This document shows positions 44,893-54,013 of a stretch of 64,000 nt of DNA, in pieces. Both the position numbers and the translations under genes were made by a program. How positions within the stretch are numbered: the first letter of the stretch is position 1; the number at the start of each line of letters is the position of its first letter. The notes under the pieces were generated by a model. The model was given only the letters and a program-made list of their open reading frames with translations, made no database searches and was not told where the DNA came from. This stretch comes from Planktotalea arctica. Lineage in GTDB: Bacteria > Pseudomonadota > Alphaproteobacteria > Rhodobacterales > Rhodobacteraceae. Location of the stretch: assembly GCF_002105285.1 (NCBI RefSeq), contig NZ_MUHR01000020.1, positions 1 through 64,000 of the forward strand, read 5' to 3'.

Positions 44893-46320
44893 TTACTTGC
44901 TGCTCCAGCCGGACACGGCCTTCACTTCCAGGAATTCTTCAAGGCCATATGTGCCGCCTTCACGTCCATTGCCGGATTGCTTGTAGCCACCAAAGGGCGA
45001 GCCCTGCGCAAAGCCCTGCGCGTTGGTTTCCACCATGCCCGAGCGCACACGGCGCGCAACGCGGCGACGCTTATCGTCATCAGGTGTCTGGATGTAGTTG
45101 GTCAAACCGTAGGGCGTGTCGTTGGCGATTGCGATCGCCTCTTCCTCGCTATCGAAGGGAATGATCGAAAGGACGGGGCCAAAGATTTCTTCCTGCGCGA
45201 TGCGCATATCGTTGGTGACGTCGGCGAAAACCGTCGGTTTGACATAATATCCACGGTTCAGACCATCAGGGCGACCAAGGCCACCTGCAACAAGGCGCGC
45301 TTCGCCCATGCCCACTTCGATCAAGCCTTGGATCTTTTCGAACTGCGCTTTGGACACCACAGGGCCGATGTGCTTGCCTTCTTCGGACGCTGGGCCAACG
45401 TGCGTTTTGGTAGCGACATCCGCCGCGATCGTGACGGCCTGATCATAGACCGAGCGCTCGACCAGCATACGCGTTGGCGCATTGCAGGATTGGCCAGAAT
45501 TGCGGAAACAGCGATCTGCACCATATTTCATGGCCTTTTCGCCCGCGTCTGCAAAGATGATGTTTGCGCCTTTACCGCCCAGCTCGAGGCTGACGCGCTT
45601 AAGTGTATCTGCCGCAGCCTTGGAGATCAGGATGCCTGCGCGCGACGATCCGGTAAAGCTGACCATGTCCACGTCGGGGTGCACCGAGAGCTGTGAGCCA
45701 ACACCGACGCCATCGCCGTTTAGCATGTTGAACACGCCCGCAGGAAAGCCTGCTTCGTGCATGAACTCGGCGAAAAGTGCACCTGACAGCGGCGCAATTT
45801 CTGATGGCTTCAAAACCACGGTGCAGCCTGTCGCGATCGCAGGAACTGCCTTCAGAACGATCTGGTTCATCGGCCAGTTCCAAGGCGTGATGCAGGCGAC
45901 GACGCCGATCGGTTCTTTTAGGGTTTTCTCGGTTGCGGTGAAATCGCTCTCGAATTCGAACGCGCGGAAGGCTTTGATGAAACCCTCCAAATGCCAGCTT
46001 CCTGCGCCGACTTGGTTGGTGCGGCTCATGGAAATTGGCGCGCCCATTTCCATGGACATCGCGACAGCCATTTCTTCCTGGCGCGCGTTATACACGTCGA
46101 GCAGTTTTTCCAGCAGCGCGAGGCGCTCTTCCTTGGAGGTCTGCGACCAGCTATCGAACGCGCCTTTCGCGGCGGCGACGGCTGCGTCTGTATCGGCCTG
46201 ACCACCCAGCGAAATGACGGCGCATTTCTCTTCTGTAGAGGGGTCGATGACGTCAAAATCATGCGCTTTGGCGGGGTTCACCCACGCGCCGTTGATGTAG
46301 AATTGACGATGTTCAAGCAT
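44893..46320 (-). CDS. aldehyde dehydrogenase family protein
   Basis: NAD(P)-dependent aldehyde dehydrogenase of about 475 residues. The catalytic cysteine is in [13 protein letters not shown] near residue 285 and the general base glutamate in [11 protein letters not shown] near 251. Cofactor motifs [10 protein letters not shown] and SFTGSSRAG are present. The ATG 46320 gives [19 protein letters not shown] with GGGAG 8 nt upstream. The aldehyde is unknown. It is divergent from the peroxiredoxin gene. Confidence 0.92.
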   Translation of the reverse strand: MLEHRQFYINGAWVNPAKAHDFDVIDPSTEEKCAVISLGGQADTDAAVAAAKGAFDSWSQTSKEERLALLEKLLDVYNARQEEMAVAMSMEMGAPISMSRTNQVGAGSWHLEGFIKAFRAFEFESDFTATEKTLKEPIGVVACITPWNWPMNQIVLKAVPAIATGCTVVLKPSEIAPLSGALFAEFMHEAGFPAGVFNMLNGDGVGVGSQLSVHPDVDMVSFTGSSRAGILISKAAADTLKRVSLELGGKGANIIFADAGEKAMKYGADRCFRNSGQSCNAPTRMLVERSVYDQAVTIAADVATKTHVGPASEEGKHIGPVVSKAQFEKIQGLIEVGMGEARLVAGGLGRPDGLNRGYYVKPTVFADVTNDMRIAQEEIFGPVLSIIPFDSEEEAIAIANDTPYGLTNYIQTPDDDKRRRVARRVRSGMVETNAQGFAQGSPFGGYKQSGNGREGGTYGLEEFLEVKAVSGWSSK

Positions 46321-46487
46321 GGTTGGTCTCCCATAGAATTTCTGTATGCGAGGGGGGTGCCCTGGCAAATCAGCGGCACTCTGTCACCCCTGTTCAAATC
46401 GTGCAAGGGAGGGGGTGAAACATGCTACTGGTCGTAATAGATAACGATAGGTCATATTCAACTTACTGAATGAAAAAGGAGACTATC

Positions 46488-47141
46488 ATGGGTCTACGCA
46501 TTAACGACATCGTTCCAAATTTTACCGCTGAAACGGATCACGGCACCATCCAGTTCCACGATTGGATCGGTGATAGCTGGGCGATCCTGTTCTCGCACCC
46601 GAAGGATTTCACTCCAGTCTGCACGACCGAATTTGGCGCTGTCGCGCAGTTGTCTGATGAATGGGCTGCACGCAACACCAAAGTGATCGGCCTGTCCGTG
46701 GACGGTGTGGAAGAGCATAAGAAATGGAAGAGCGATATCGAAAGCTATGCGAGCGCAAAGGCGGGCTTTCCGATCATTGCGGACGAAGGTCTGGCCGTGT
46801 CCAAAGCCTTTGATATGTTGCCTGCGGATGCCTATCTGCCCGACGGGCGCACGCCTGCGGATAGCGCCACTGTGCGCGCCGTGTTCATTATTTCGCCGGA
46901 CAAGAAAGTGAAGCTGGCGATGATTTATCCGATGAACGTGGGCCGCAACTTTGCCGAAGTGCTGCGCGCGCTTGATGGTTTGCAAACGGCGGAGCGTGAG
47001 AACGTTGCAATGCCTGCTAACTGGACTGTGGGCGATGATGTGATTGTGCCGACCTCGGTCAGCGATGAAGATGCGATTGCAAAATACGGTAGCATCGACA
47101 AGGTCTTTCCGTACTTGCGCAAGGCCAAGCTAAAGGCTTGA
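46488..47141 (+). CDS. 1-Cys peroxiredoxin (Prx6 type)
   Basis: About 217 residues from ATG 46488 (MGLRINDIVPNF), with AAGGAGA 6-7 nt upstream. The peroxidatic cysteine is in HPKDFTPVCTTEFG near residue 46. A resolving cysteine is absent and the long C-terminal arm (VPTSVSDEDAIAKY) is typical of Prx6-type proteins. It reduces hydrogen peroxide and alkyl hydroperoxides. It is monocistronic, followed by strong hairpins before the convergent aqpZ gene. Confidence 0.93.
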   Translation: MGLRINDIVPNFTAETDHGTIQFHDWIGDSWAILFSHPKDFTPVCTTEFGAVAQLSDEWAARNTKVIGLSVDGVEEHKKWKSDIESYASAKAGFPIIADEGLAVSKAFDMLPADAYLPDGRTPADSATVRAVFIISPDKKVKLAMIYPMNVGRNFAEVLRALDGLQTAERENVAMPANWTVGDDVIVPTSVSDEDAIAKYGSIDKVFPYLRKAKLKA

Positions 47142-47211
47142 TTGCTCTGCGGAAAATAAAGAAGGGTTTGGCAATCTCTGGGCCCTTTTTATATCGCATC
47201 TGGTAGATAGC

Positions 47212-47245
47212 GACCCTCGCCAAGAGGGAAAAAATGGCGAGGGTC
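47212..47245. repeat. perfect 11-bp inverted repeat after peroxiredoxin
   Basis: GACCCTCGCCA (47212-47222) pairs perfectly with TGGCGAGGGTC (47235-47245) around a 12-nt A-rich loop. No U-run follows in the plus direction, so it is a stable RNA hairpin but not a classical terminator. Confidence 0.85.
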
Positions 47246-47314
47246 TAGGCACTTTCCGTGAGTGATAGCGCCGTTCTTACAGGTCTTTAAGTGCCTTTGA
47301 TTGCAGAAAGAATA

Positions 47315-47343
47315 ACGGGGAAAAGCCGTGCGCTTTGCCCCGT
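47315..47343 (-). terminator. hairpin terminator for aqpZ
   Basis: ACGGGG-A-AAAGC pairs with GCTTT-G-CCCCGT around CGTGC (one A-G mismatch). On the minus strand it follows the aqpZ stop by about 10 nt and is followed by TATTCTTTC, a moderate U-rich tail. Confidence 0.7.
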
Positions 47344-47353
47344 ATGGTATTCC

Positions 47354-48034
47354 TTACTCCGCATCGAGCAGACCTGACTTAAACAAGAAACCTGCCGCGA
47401 GTGCACCAATGATCGGCGCTACGATGAACAGCCAAAGCTGCGCAAGCGCCGGGCCGCCCACGAACAATGCCGGTCCGATGGAGCGTGCAGGATTAACCGA
47501 CACGCCCGTGATGCTGATCCCGACGAGGTGGATCACCACCAGCGTCAAACCGATCGCAAGGCCTGCCATTGCGGATGGTGCACCAGCGCCCGTCGCACCA
47601 AGTATCACGACGAGGAACAGGAAGGTTGCTACAACCTCGAACATGAACGCAGCCGCCATGGTGTATTCACCCAAATACCCCGCACCCCAGCCATTCTGGC
47701 CAAGTCCGTTTGCCGCGACTGTGTAGTCCGCTTTGCCTGTTGCGATGATCATCAAGACCAGCGCACCGACGGTGCCGCCAGCAACCTGTGCGATAATATA
47801 TGGGATCGCATCTGTGATGCTCATGCGGCCCGAAGCGACAACGCCAAGTGTGACCGCAGGGTTGATGTGGCAGCCTGACACGGAGCCGATGCCATACGCC
47901 ATGCCGATTAGCGCGAGACCGAAGGCAAAGCTGATGCCGGTAAAGCCGATCGTGCTCCCTGCGATCACGGCGGCTCCGCAGCCCAAAAGCACGAGCGTGA
48001 ATGTGCCGATGAATTCGGCCAATGGTTTTTTCAT
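47354..48034 (-). CDS. aqpZ: aquaporin Z
   Basis: Water channel of 226 residues with six hydrophobic helices and both pore motifs: NPA in GCHINPAVTLG near residue 60 and in GVSVNPARSIGPAL near 180, plus the arginine after the second NPA. Residues such as the histidine-rich selectivity filter fit AqpZ, not glycerol facilitators. It equalises water across the inner membrane. About 220 bases of non-coding DNA lie upstream, including the pnp terminator. Confidence 0.92.
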   Translation of the reverse strand: MKKPLAEFIGTFTLVLLGCGAAVIAGSTIGFTGISFAFGLALIGMAYGIGSVSGCHINPAVTLGVVASGRMSITDAIPYIIAQVAGGTVGALVLMIIATGKADYTVAANGLGQNGWGAGYLGEYTMAAAFMFEVVATFLFLVVILGATGAGAPSAMAGLAIGLTLVVIHLVGISITGVSVNPARSIGPALFVGGPALAQLWLFIVAPIIGALAAGFLFKSGLLDAE

Positions 48035-48204
48035 GAGATGTCCTTACGTTTATATTTGTAGGGTCATCTTTAGCGAGACATGGGGGGATGGAACGGGGAA
48101 AAGACGAGGGGAAATGACCAGATGAGGACGTGGCACTTCATTCAAAAAGGAAGGTACTTTTCTCTTTAGTCGTCGGCCTTGATGATTTTGAGCAATGGTG
48201 AGAA

Positions 48205-48237
48205 CAAAAAAGCCCCGGCGTTTCCACCGGGGCTTTG
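48205..48237 (-). terminator. intrinsic terminator of pnp
   Basis: Perfect 10-bp stem AAAGCCCCGG/CCGGGGCTTT (48210-48219 with 48228-48237) with an 8-nt loop; on the minus strand it is followed by a TTTTT run, about 20 nt after the pnp stop. Confidence 0.93.
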
Positions 48238-48257
48238 ATCGTTCAGATCAGTAAAGT

Positions 48258-50399
48258 TTAGTCGTCGGACTTTTCTGCCGCCTCTGGCGATACTTCTTCG
48301 CCAGTCGCTTGATCGACAACTTTCATGGACAGGCGCACCTTGCCGCGATCATCAAAGCCAAGCAGCTTGACCTTAACGTCCTGACCTTCTTTGAGGACGT
48401 CAGACGGGTGGTTCAGGCGACGGTTCTCAATCTGGGACACGTGCACCAGACCATCGCGCTTGCCGAAGAAGTTCACGAAGGCACCGAAGTCTACGATTTT
48501 CACAACCTTACCGTCGTACACTTTGCCCTCTTCAGGCTCGGCAACGATCGACCAGATCATGTCGTAGGCTTTTTTGATCGACTCGCCGTTTGGCGAAGCG
48601 ATCTTGATGATGCCTTCGTCGTTGATGTCCACTTTCGCGCCGGAGACTTCAACGATCTCGCGGATCACTTTACCGCCAGAACCGATGACTTCACGGATTT
48701 TGTCCGTTGGAATCTGCATGGTTTCGATACGTGGAGCGTGTACCGAGAATTCCTGCGCGCCAGAGATGGCTTTGCCCATCTCGCCGAGGATATGCAAACG
48801 GCCGTCTTTGGCTTGTGCCAGAGCTTTTTCCATGATGTCAGGCGTGATGCCCGCAATCTTGATGTCCATCTGCAAGGACGTGATACCGTTCTCGGTTCCC
48901 GCCACTTTGAAGTCCATGTCGCCAAGGTGATCTTCATCGCCAAGGATGTCGGACAGGATTGCGTAAGAACCGTCTTCTTCCATGATGAGGCCCATCGCAA
49001 CACCGGCAACAGCAGACTTGAGCGGAACGCCCGCGTCCATCATCGACAGGGAGCCACCACAAACGGACGCCATGGAAGACGAGCCGTTGGATTCAGTGAT
49101 CTCGGACACAACGCGAACGGTGTATGGGAAATCAGTCGCTGCTGGCAGAACCGCCTGAAGCGCGCGCCAAGCCAGTTTACCATGACCGATTTCGCGGCGG
49201 CCGGGAGGGCCCACGCGACCAGCTTCACCAACCGAATAGGGAGGGAAGTTATAGTGCAGCAAGAAGTTGGATTTGAAGTTGCCGTGCAGCGCGTCGATGA
49301 ACTGCTCGTCGTCTCCGGTGCCCAATGTCGTTACGACCAAGCCTTGCGTCTCGCCGCGTGTAAACAGGGCAGAGCCGTGTGTACGTGGCAGGATGCCTGT
49401 CTCGGAAACGATCGGACGGATCGTCGTCGTGTCGCGGCCATCGATACGCTTGCCCGTCTTAACGACGTCGCCGCGCAGAATGCCCGCTTCGAGGCCCTTC
49501 ATGGCAGAGCCAAGGTTGGCATCGGCAAGCTGCTCTTCGGTAAGCGCGGCCTGGATCGTTGCACGAGCGGCGGAAACCGCTGTTGTGCGCTCTTGCTTGT
49601 CTGTGATCGCAAACGCTGCGCGCATCTCTGTCTCGCCAGCGGCTTTCACAGCGGCGGAGAGGTCGGAGTAATCGACAGGCTGATAATCGAACGGCTCTTT
49701 TGCGGCAGATTCGGCTAGATCGATGATCATATCGATCACCGGCTGGAACTGCTGATGCGCAAAGTTCACGGCACCCAGCATTTCAGCTTCGGACAGCTCA
49801 TATGCTTCGGATTCGACCATCATCACGGCGTCTTTGGTGCCGGCGACGACCAGATCGAGGCGCTGTTCAGGGTTCAAACGCAGGTCCTGCATGTCATCGA
49901 CAGAGGGGTTCAGCGTGTATTCGCCATCGACAAAACCGACGCGGGCACAGGCGATAGGGCCCATGAACGGTGCGCCGGAGATTGTCAGCGCCGCAGAGGC
50001 CGCGATCATCGCGACGATGTCGGGGTCATTTTCAAGGTCGTGCGACAGAACTGTACACATCACCAGAACTTCGTTCTTGAAGCCGGGAACGAACAGCGGG
50101 CGGATCGGACGGTCGATCAGGCGTGCTGTCAGCGTTTCTTTTTCAGTCGGACGCGCTTCGCGCTTGAAGAAGCCACCGGGGACTTTACCGGCTGCATAGT
50201 ATTTCTCTTGGTAGTGAACTGTCAGCGGAAAGAAATCCTGACCGGGCTTTTGCTTTTTCGCAAAAGTCACAGCGGCCATGACCGACGTTTCACCCAATGT
50301 GGCGATGACACAGCCATCAGCCTGACGCGCGATCTTGCCCGTCTCCAGAGTGAGGGTCTCATCGCCCCACTCGATCGTTTTCGTTGTCACGTTAAACAT
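48258..50399 (-). CDS. pnp: polyribonucleotide nucleotidyltransferase
   Basis: PNPase of about 713 residues: two RNase PH cores ([20 protein letters not shown] in the first, GMVTH-free second core with [13 protein letters not shown]), a KH domain (about 550-610, [17 protein letters not shown]) and an S1 domain (about 620-690, [20 protein letters not shown]). It degrades RNA from the 3' end with phosphate and works in the degradosome. ATG 50399 ([15 protein letters not shown]) is chosen. Unlike the common rpsO-pnp order, 3.3 kb of unrelated genes separate it from rpsO. Confidence 0.95.
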   Translation of the reverse strand: MFNVTTKTIEWGDETLTLETGKIARQADGCVIATLGETSVMAAVTFAKKQKPGQDFFPLTVHYQEKYYAAGKVPGGFFKREARPTEKETLTARLIDRPIRPLFVPGFKNEVLVMCTVLSHDLENDPDIVAMIAASAALTISGAPFMGPIACARVGFVDGEYTLNPSVDDMQDLRLNPEQRLDLVVAGTKDAVMMVESEAYELSEAEMLGAVNFAHQQFQPVIDMIIDLAESAAKEPFDYQPVDYSDLSAAVKAAGETEMRAAFAITDKQERTTAVSAARATIQAALTEEQLADANLGSAMKGLEAGILRGDVVKTGKRIDGRDTTTIRPIVSETGILPRTHGSALFTRGETQGLVVTTLGTGDDEQFIDALHGNFKSNFLLHYNFPPYSVGEAGRVGPPGRREIGHGKLAWRALQAVLPAATDFPYTVRVVSEITESNGSSSMASVCGGSLSMMDAGVPLKSAVAGVAMGLIMEEDGSYAILSDILGDEDHLGDMDFKVAGTENGITSLQMDIKIAGITPDIMEKALAQAKDGRLHILGEMGKAISGAQEFSVHAPRIETMQIPTDKIREVIGSGGKVIREIVEVSGAKVDINDEGIIKIASPNGESIKKAYDMIWSIVAEPEEGKVYDGKVVKIVDFGAFVNFFGKRDGLVHVSQIENRRLNHPSDVLKEGQDVKVKLLGFDDRGKVRLSMKVVDQATGEEVSPEAAEKSDD

Positions 50400-50572
50400 G
50401 TATCGTTTCCTAGTTGGAAGCACTCCCGGCGCTCCGGGTCTTCCGTTCAATTAGTGGCCCCATTGCCACCGGCCCTTTTCATCATGTCATGCGCCAAGGC
50501 CAAAGCGTCACGTCTCAGATAGCGCGCCCATATAGGAAAACGGGGCGTTTGGGAAGGGGTTTGCGCTGTGCG

Positions 50573-50971
50573 TCAGATGAACCTGGGGGGCGGGCCGCCC
50601 GCTTTGGCAACGGGGATTAATCCAAGGGCAAGTCCGCGCCCGATGCGATGGGCCAACGCAGACCACGCGCTCGCGACGTCCGGCAGCAGGTGTTCGGCAA
50701 GGGTTTCGTCGAAGAGAGCAAGCCATTCGGGGAAATGTTCAGCCCGCACATTGCCAGCGGCCTTGTGGACCTGCATCGGATTGCCCGAATAACTCCGCTC
50801 CAGCAGAATTGCGTTGCGCCAAAATCCGGCGATCTTGGCCTCGTGACTGTGCCAATCTTCGACATGCGCGGCGAACACGGGGCCCAGCACCGGATGCGCG
50901 CGCACCTTCGCATAAAAGGCGCGCGTGACCTGCTCGATCTCTTCGGCCTCGATCGCAAAACGCGCAAGCAT
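50573..50971 (-). CDS. group III truncated haemoglobin
   Basis: A 132-residue two-over-two globin. It has the group III pattern: FYAKVRAHPVLGPVF near residue 20, HVEDWHSHEAKIAGFWRNA near 40 and the proximal-histidine helix NPMQVHKAAG near 67. Group III globins are linked to nitric-oxide or oxygen chemistry in microaerobic bacteria. Its ATG directly follows the stop of the small membrane-protein gene upstream (TAAATG), and an NsrR-like regulator is encoded divergently. A nitric-oxide detoxification role is inferred from this context. Confidence 0.88.
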   Translation of the reverse strand: MLARFAIEAEEIEQVTRAFYAKVRAHPVLGPVFAAHVEDWHSHEAKIAGFWRNAILLERSYSGNPMQVHKAAGNVRAEHFPEWLALFDETLAEHLLPDVASAWSALAHRIGRGLALGLIPVAKAGGPPPRFI

Positions 50972-51127
50972 TTAGACGACGATGACCCAGACAAGGATCA
51001 GCGCAAGCACCAGATAGATCAACGTGTTGATCATCCAGCGGATCAACCCGGCGTCGGAGGTGGGATCAATTCCGAGCTTTTCGCAGACTTTCGTACCTGG
51101 CCAAAGGACCATATCGGCGATTCCCAT
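50972..51127 (-). CDS. 51-residue membrane protein, co-transcribed with globin
   Basis: Short gene translated as MGIADMVLWPGTKVCEKLG with a C-terminal transmembrane helix (NTLIYLVLALILVWVIVV). GGAG lies 7 nt upstream of the ATG, and the stop is immediately followed by the globin ATG. I do not recognise the family. The soluble N-terminal half contains one cysteine in VCEKLG. Position between the divergent NsrR-like gene and the globin gene suggests a role in the same nitrosative response, possibly as a membrane anchor or sensor; this is inference. Confidence 0.75.
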   Translation of the reverse strand: MGIADMVLWPGTKVCEKLGIDPTSDAGLIRWMINTLIYLVLALILVWVIVV

Positions 51128-51155
51128 TAGGTCACTCCTTAAATTCGTATTTCAG

Positions 51156-51201
51156 ATGCGTAATAAATAGGGATTTTAAATACGCATTGCAAATGCTATT
51201 T
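51156..51201. promoter_or_regulatory. NsrR-like operator region
   Basis: The intergenic region has a palindrome core GCATT-GCA-AATGC (51184-51196) within AAATACGCATT...AATGCTATTT (51178-51201), similar in format to NsrR sites. A further inverted pair ATGCGTA/TACGCAT (51156-51162 with 51181-51187) overlaps it. The site lies directly before the NsrR-like start codon and about 50 bp from the globin-operon start, so it could control both directions. Confidence 0.5.
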
Positions 51202-51208
51202 ATGTCGC

Positions 51209-51637
51209 ATGCAGCTTGATAAATTCTCGGACTACGCTTTGCGCATCTTGATCGCTTTGGCCGCCCATGCCCCGGCAAAACTAGCGGCGTCCAGCATTGC
51301 GCAGATGTATGGAATTTCCGACAATCACCTCTCCAAGATCGCGACACAGCTTGTCAAATCGGGCTTTGTGCGCTCCGAGCGGGGGCGCGGGGGCGGGCTG
51401 ACTTTGGCGCAGCCTGCCAGTGATATCAGCGTTGGCGGCGTGTTGCGCATATTGAAAAAGGGGCAGCCGGTGGTGGAATGTTTCAGCGCCAATACCTCCT
51501 GTGCGATCTTGCCTGCCTGCGGTTTGCGCGCGCCCTTGCTTGATGCGCAAGAGGCGTTCTTTGCCGTGCTCGATGGCTATTCGCTCGCGGATGTGGCGCG
51601 CTCCAAATCCGCTTTGAAAGATCTTTTGGCGATCTAG
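51209..51637 (+). CDS. nsrR: Rrf2-family regulator, NsrR-like
   Basis: A 142-residue Rrf2 regulator: winged helix with MQLDKFSDYALRILIALAAH and ISDNHLSKIATQLVKSGFV, then the iron-sulfur cysteines at about 91, 98 and 104 in VECFSANTSC and ILPACGL. The DNA-binding loop SERGRGGGLTLAQ is intact. NsrR senses nitric oxide through its cluster and de-represses nitric-oxide-metabolism genes. Divergent location from a truncated globin gene fits that role. The name is strongly suggested but not proven; another Rrf2 regulator is possible. Confidence 0.85.
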   Translation: MQLDKFSDYALRILIALAAHAPAKLAASSIAQMYGISDNHLSKIATQLVKSGFVRSERGRGGGLTLAQPASDISVGGVLRILKKGQPVVECFSANTSCAILPACGLRAPLLDAQEAFFAVLDGYSLADVARSKSALKDLLAI

Positions 51638-51646
51638 CGAAAGAGG

Positions 51647-52504
51647 TCATGCCTTCAAAAGCGTTTCCAACAGGGGGTGGGGAAAACTGCGCCGTATCGT
51701 GATCGCATAAAACCGCTCCATGATATCAAGCGCGAAGGGCGCGCTCGCCAATCGGTTTGCGCGCAATTCATCGGCAACGACGACGGAGGGCACCACGGCA
51801 AGTCCGGCGCCTTCGCGTGCCAAGAGACGTACCATCGCCATGTCGTCCACATCGGCCACAATGCGCGGGGTGACGCCAAGGCCTTCGGCAAGCCCGACGA
51901 ACCCGGCGCGAATGCTTGATTCTGTTGGCACGATAAAGGCCTCTTTCACGAGTAAACCCCGGAGCGTGGGGTGGTTCAAACGCTCAGATTTTCCGTGAAT
52001 GCCGACCGCTTGTTCATCCAGCTTATGCGCCACGAAATCCGCGCCTGCGGCATTTCTGGGCGGCTCTGTCGCGAGAACCACGTCGAGGTTCAAGGATTTG
52101 AGCGCTGCCAGCAGGACGTCCTCATTGCCCGAGCGCAGGGTCAAATCCACGTCCTTACGCCCTAAAACAGGCGCGAGAAAACGGATTTGAAAGTTACGCG
52201 ACAAGGTTGACAACGCGCCGACGCGCAGGGGCGGCACGCTTTGCGCGCTGCGATCCAGCGTTGCCACAAGTTCCTGCCCTGTCGCGAATATGCGATCCGC
52301 ATGATCAAGCGTGATGCGGCCGATCTCGGTGAGTTCAAGCCGCCGCCCGACCCTCTCGAACAGAGGATGGCCAAGGCGCTCTTCAAGCTGTTTGATCTGC
52401 GTGGACAGCGCCGATTGCGAGACGTTCATGCGCTCTGCCGCGCGGGTCAGGTTTCCCTCGTGAGCGACTTCACGGAAATAACGCAGGTGATGATAATTTA
52501 GCAT
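51647..52504 (-). CDS. LysR-family regulator (NhaR-like), next to SbtA
   Basis: LysR-type regulator of 285 residues: N-terminal helix-turn-helix (about 1-60, YHHLRYFREVAHEGNLTRAA then SQSALSTQIKQLEERLG) and a periplasmic-binding-type effector domain. It is divergent from the SbtA-type transporter gene, and a T-N11-A-type palindrome lies in between. It most likely controls that gene in response to an unknown cellular signal. The pairing of NhaR-like LysR proteins with SbtA homologues is known in several bacteria. Confidence 0.88.
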   Translation of the reverse strand: MLNYHHLRYFREVAHEGNLTRAAERMNVSQSALSTQIKQLEERLGHPLFERVGRRLELTEIGRITLDHADRIFATGQELVATLDRSAQSVPPLRVGALSTLSRNFQIRFLAPVLGRKDVDLTLRSGNEDVLLAALKSLNLDVVLATEPPRNAAGADFVAHKLDEQAVGIHGKSERLNHPTLRGLLVKEAFIVPTESSIRAGFVGLAEGLGVTPRIVADVDDMAMVRLLAREGAGLAVVPSVVVADELRANRLASAPFALDIMERFYAITIRRSFPHPLLETLLKA

Positions 52505-52516
52505 ATAAATCTATAA

Positions 52517-52554
52517 AACAGAACGATCTGTTAGCAAAGATATATTTTTATAAT
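52517..52554 (+). promoter_or_regulatory. LysR operator and sbtA promoter
   Basis: Palindrome AACAGA-ACGA-TCTGTT (52517-52532) has LysR-type format. A perfect TATAAT -10 hexamer follows at 52549-52554, while no good -35 is present at the right distance, so the palindrome sits where an activator would stand. Confidence 0.6.
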
Positions 52555-52607
52555 GCTTTGCGCGACGCTAGGTCTGCTCCAAACACCTCGCCACAAGGAT
52601 GCGCGCC

Positions 52608-53672
52608 ATGGACCTGATGCTGGACATACTTTCCACGATGTTGGAACAACTACAAAAGCCGACACTGGCATTTTTGATCGGGGGCATGCTGCTTGCAGCG
52701 CTCGGCTCCAAATTTGAAGTGCCAGAGCCGGTCTACAAATTCATCGTGATCCTTTTGCTGCTCAAAGTCGGCATCGGCGCAGGCATTTCCGTGCGCGAAG
52801 CGAATTTGCTCGAGCTTGTGGTGCCGGCATTGGGTGCGGCCTTTGTCGGGATCATGATCGTCGTGATCGGGATGAACACCTTGGGCAAATGGCGCGGCGT
52901 CTCGCACATGGACGGCATGGCGACTGCGGGGCTTTTCGGCGCGGTCTCCGCCTCGACGCTTGCGGCAAGCATGGCGGTTCTGGACGGTGAAGGCATTGCC
53001 TACGAGGGCTTTATCGGCGCGCTTTATCCCTTCATGGACGTTGCCGCTCTCGTCACGGCGATCGTTCTGGCCCGGATGCAGGCCCAAAGGAAATCCGCCC
53101 TCAGCGCCGCGTCCGGTGGAACGATGACCATGGGCGGCGGTTCAGGCGCGGGCATGCAAGGTGGCGTTGATTGGACGATGGTGAAGGGCATTCTCGCGGA
53201 CACATTTCGCAGCCCGGCCATCTCTGCGCTCGTTCTTGGCCTTGCGCTAGGCATTTTTGCGCGGCCTGATGCGGTCTACGCCAGCTTTTACGAGCCGCTG
53301 TTTCGTGGGCTGCTGTCAATCCTGATGTTGATCATGGGCATGGAAGCCTGGTCGCGGCTCGCCGAGATGCGCAAAGTGGCTCATGCCTACATCCTCTATG
53401 GTCTGACTGCGCCTCTGGTTCACGGCATGCTCGGTTTTGGCGTCGGCCTGATCGTGCACCACGTCACAGGGTTTTCCGCAGGCGGCGTCGTGCTGCTTTC
53501 GGTGATGGCAGCCAGCAGTTCGGACATCTCGGGCCCCCCCACGATGCGCGGCGCTTTGCCGGAAGCGAACCCATCTGCCTACGTCGGCACATCCACAGGA
53601 CTTGGAACGCCGGTCGCGATCCTTTCGATCCCATTGTTCATGGCGCTGGCGGACCGGTTTATCGGTTTCTAG
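52608..53672 (+). CDS. sbtA: SbtA-type sodium-dependent bicarbonate transporter
   Basis: About 354 residues with roughly ten hydrophobic helices arranged as two inverted repeats. Patterns KPTLAFLIGGMLLAALGSKF near the N-terminus, AGLFGAVSASTLAASMAVLD near 105 and VVLLSVMAASSSDISGPPT near 300 match the SbtA/DUF897 family. It would bring bicarbonate with sodium into the cell. ATG 52608 has AAGGA 8 nt upstream; an ATG nine bases earlier overlaps that site. No carboxysome or carbonic-anhydrase gene is nearby, so the use of bicarbonate here may be for anaplerosis; this is inference. Confidence 0.87.
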   Translation: MDLMLDILSTMLEQLQKPTLAFLIGGMLLAALGSKFEVPEPVYKFIVILLLLKVGIGAGISVREANLLELVVPALGAAFVGIMIVVIGMNTLGKWRGVSHMDGMATAGLFGAVSASTLAASMAVLDGEGIAYEGFIGALYPFMDVAALVTAIVLARMQAQRKSALSAASGGTMTMGGGSGAGMQGGVDWTMVKGILADTFRSPAISALVLGLALGIFARPDAVYASFYEPLFRGLLSILMLIMGMEAWSRLAEMRKVAHAYILYGLTAPLVHGMLGFGVGLIVHHVTGFSAGGVVLLSVMAASSSDISGPPTMRGALPEANPSAYVGTSTGLGTPVAILSIPLFMALADRFIGF

Positions 53673-53692
53673 GGGTCGCGAAGATTGCGCAT

Positions 53693-53722
53693 AAAAAAGG
53701 GGCCTGTTGAGGCCCCTTTTTC
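53693..53722. terminator. bidirectional terminator between sbtA and rpsO
   Basis: Perfect 11-bp stem AAAAAGGGGCC/GGCCCCTTTTT (53694-53704 with 53711-53721) with a 6-nt loop. A or T runs on both sides make it work for both convergent genes. Confidence 0.94.
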
Positions 53723-53743
53723 CGTAAGTCAGATCGGATGCGA

Positions 53744-54013
53744 TTAGCGGCGCAGACCCAGACGTTTGATCAGGTCCTGGTAGCGTGCTTCGTCCTTGCC
53801 ACGTGCGTAGTCCAGCAGTTTCCGGCGCAAAGCGACCATTTTCAGCAGACCACGGCGACCATGGTTGTCTTTCTTGTGTGTCTTGAAGTGCTCTGTCAGC
53901 GTCGCGATGCGCGAGGACAGAATAGCGACTTGTACTTCAGCAGATCCTGTATCGCCTTCTTTGGTGGCGAATTCTTTCATGATGCGTGCTTTTTCTTCGG
54001 GCGTAATCGACAT
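53744..54013 (-). CDS. rpsO: 30S ribosomal protein S15
   Basis: An 89-residue ribosomal protein with all S15 signatures: [39 protein letters not shown] and the conserved end [13 protein letters not shown]. It binds the central domain of 16S rRNA. In most bacteria pnp follows immediately; here the transporter and nitric-oxide genes intervene. Confidence 0.96.
   Translation of the reverse strand: MSITPEEKARIMKEFATKEGDTGSAEVQVAILSSRIATLTEHFKTHKKDNHGRRGLLKMVALRRKLLDYARGKDEARYQDLIKRLGLRR

Noticed and set aside
46425-46470. ATAG-rich segment before the peroxiredoxin gene that resembles OxyR sites
   Set aside because: The four-part ATAG/CTAT spacing of OxyR sites is not met; only direct ATAG repeats are present.
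48164-48260. Second copy of TTTAGTCGTCGG near the pnp 3' end
   Set aside because: Only 12 bases match, one copy being the pnp C-terminus; too short to call a duplication or a gene remnant.
48309-49718. Long plus-strand open frame opposite pnp
   Set aside because: It lies wholly antisense to a clear pnp gene, is rich in arginine and histidine as expected for a GC-rich shadow, and has no own start signals.
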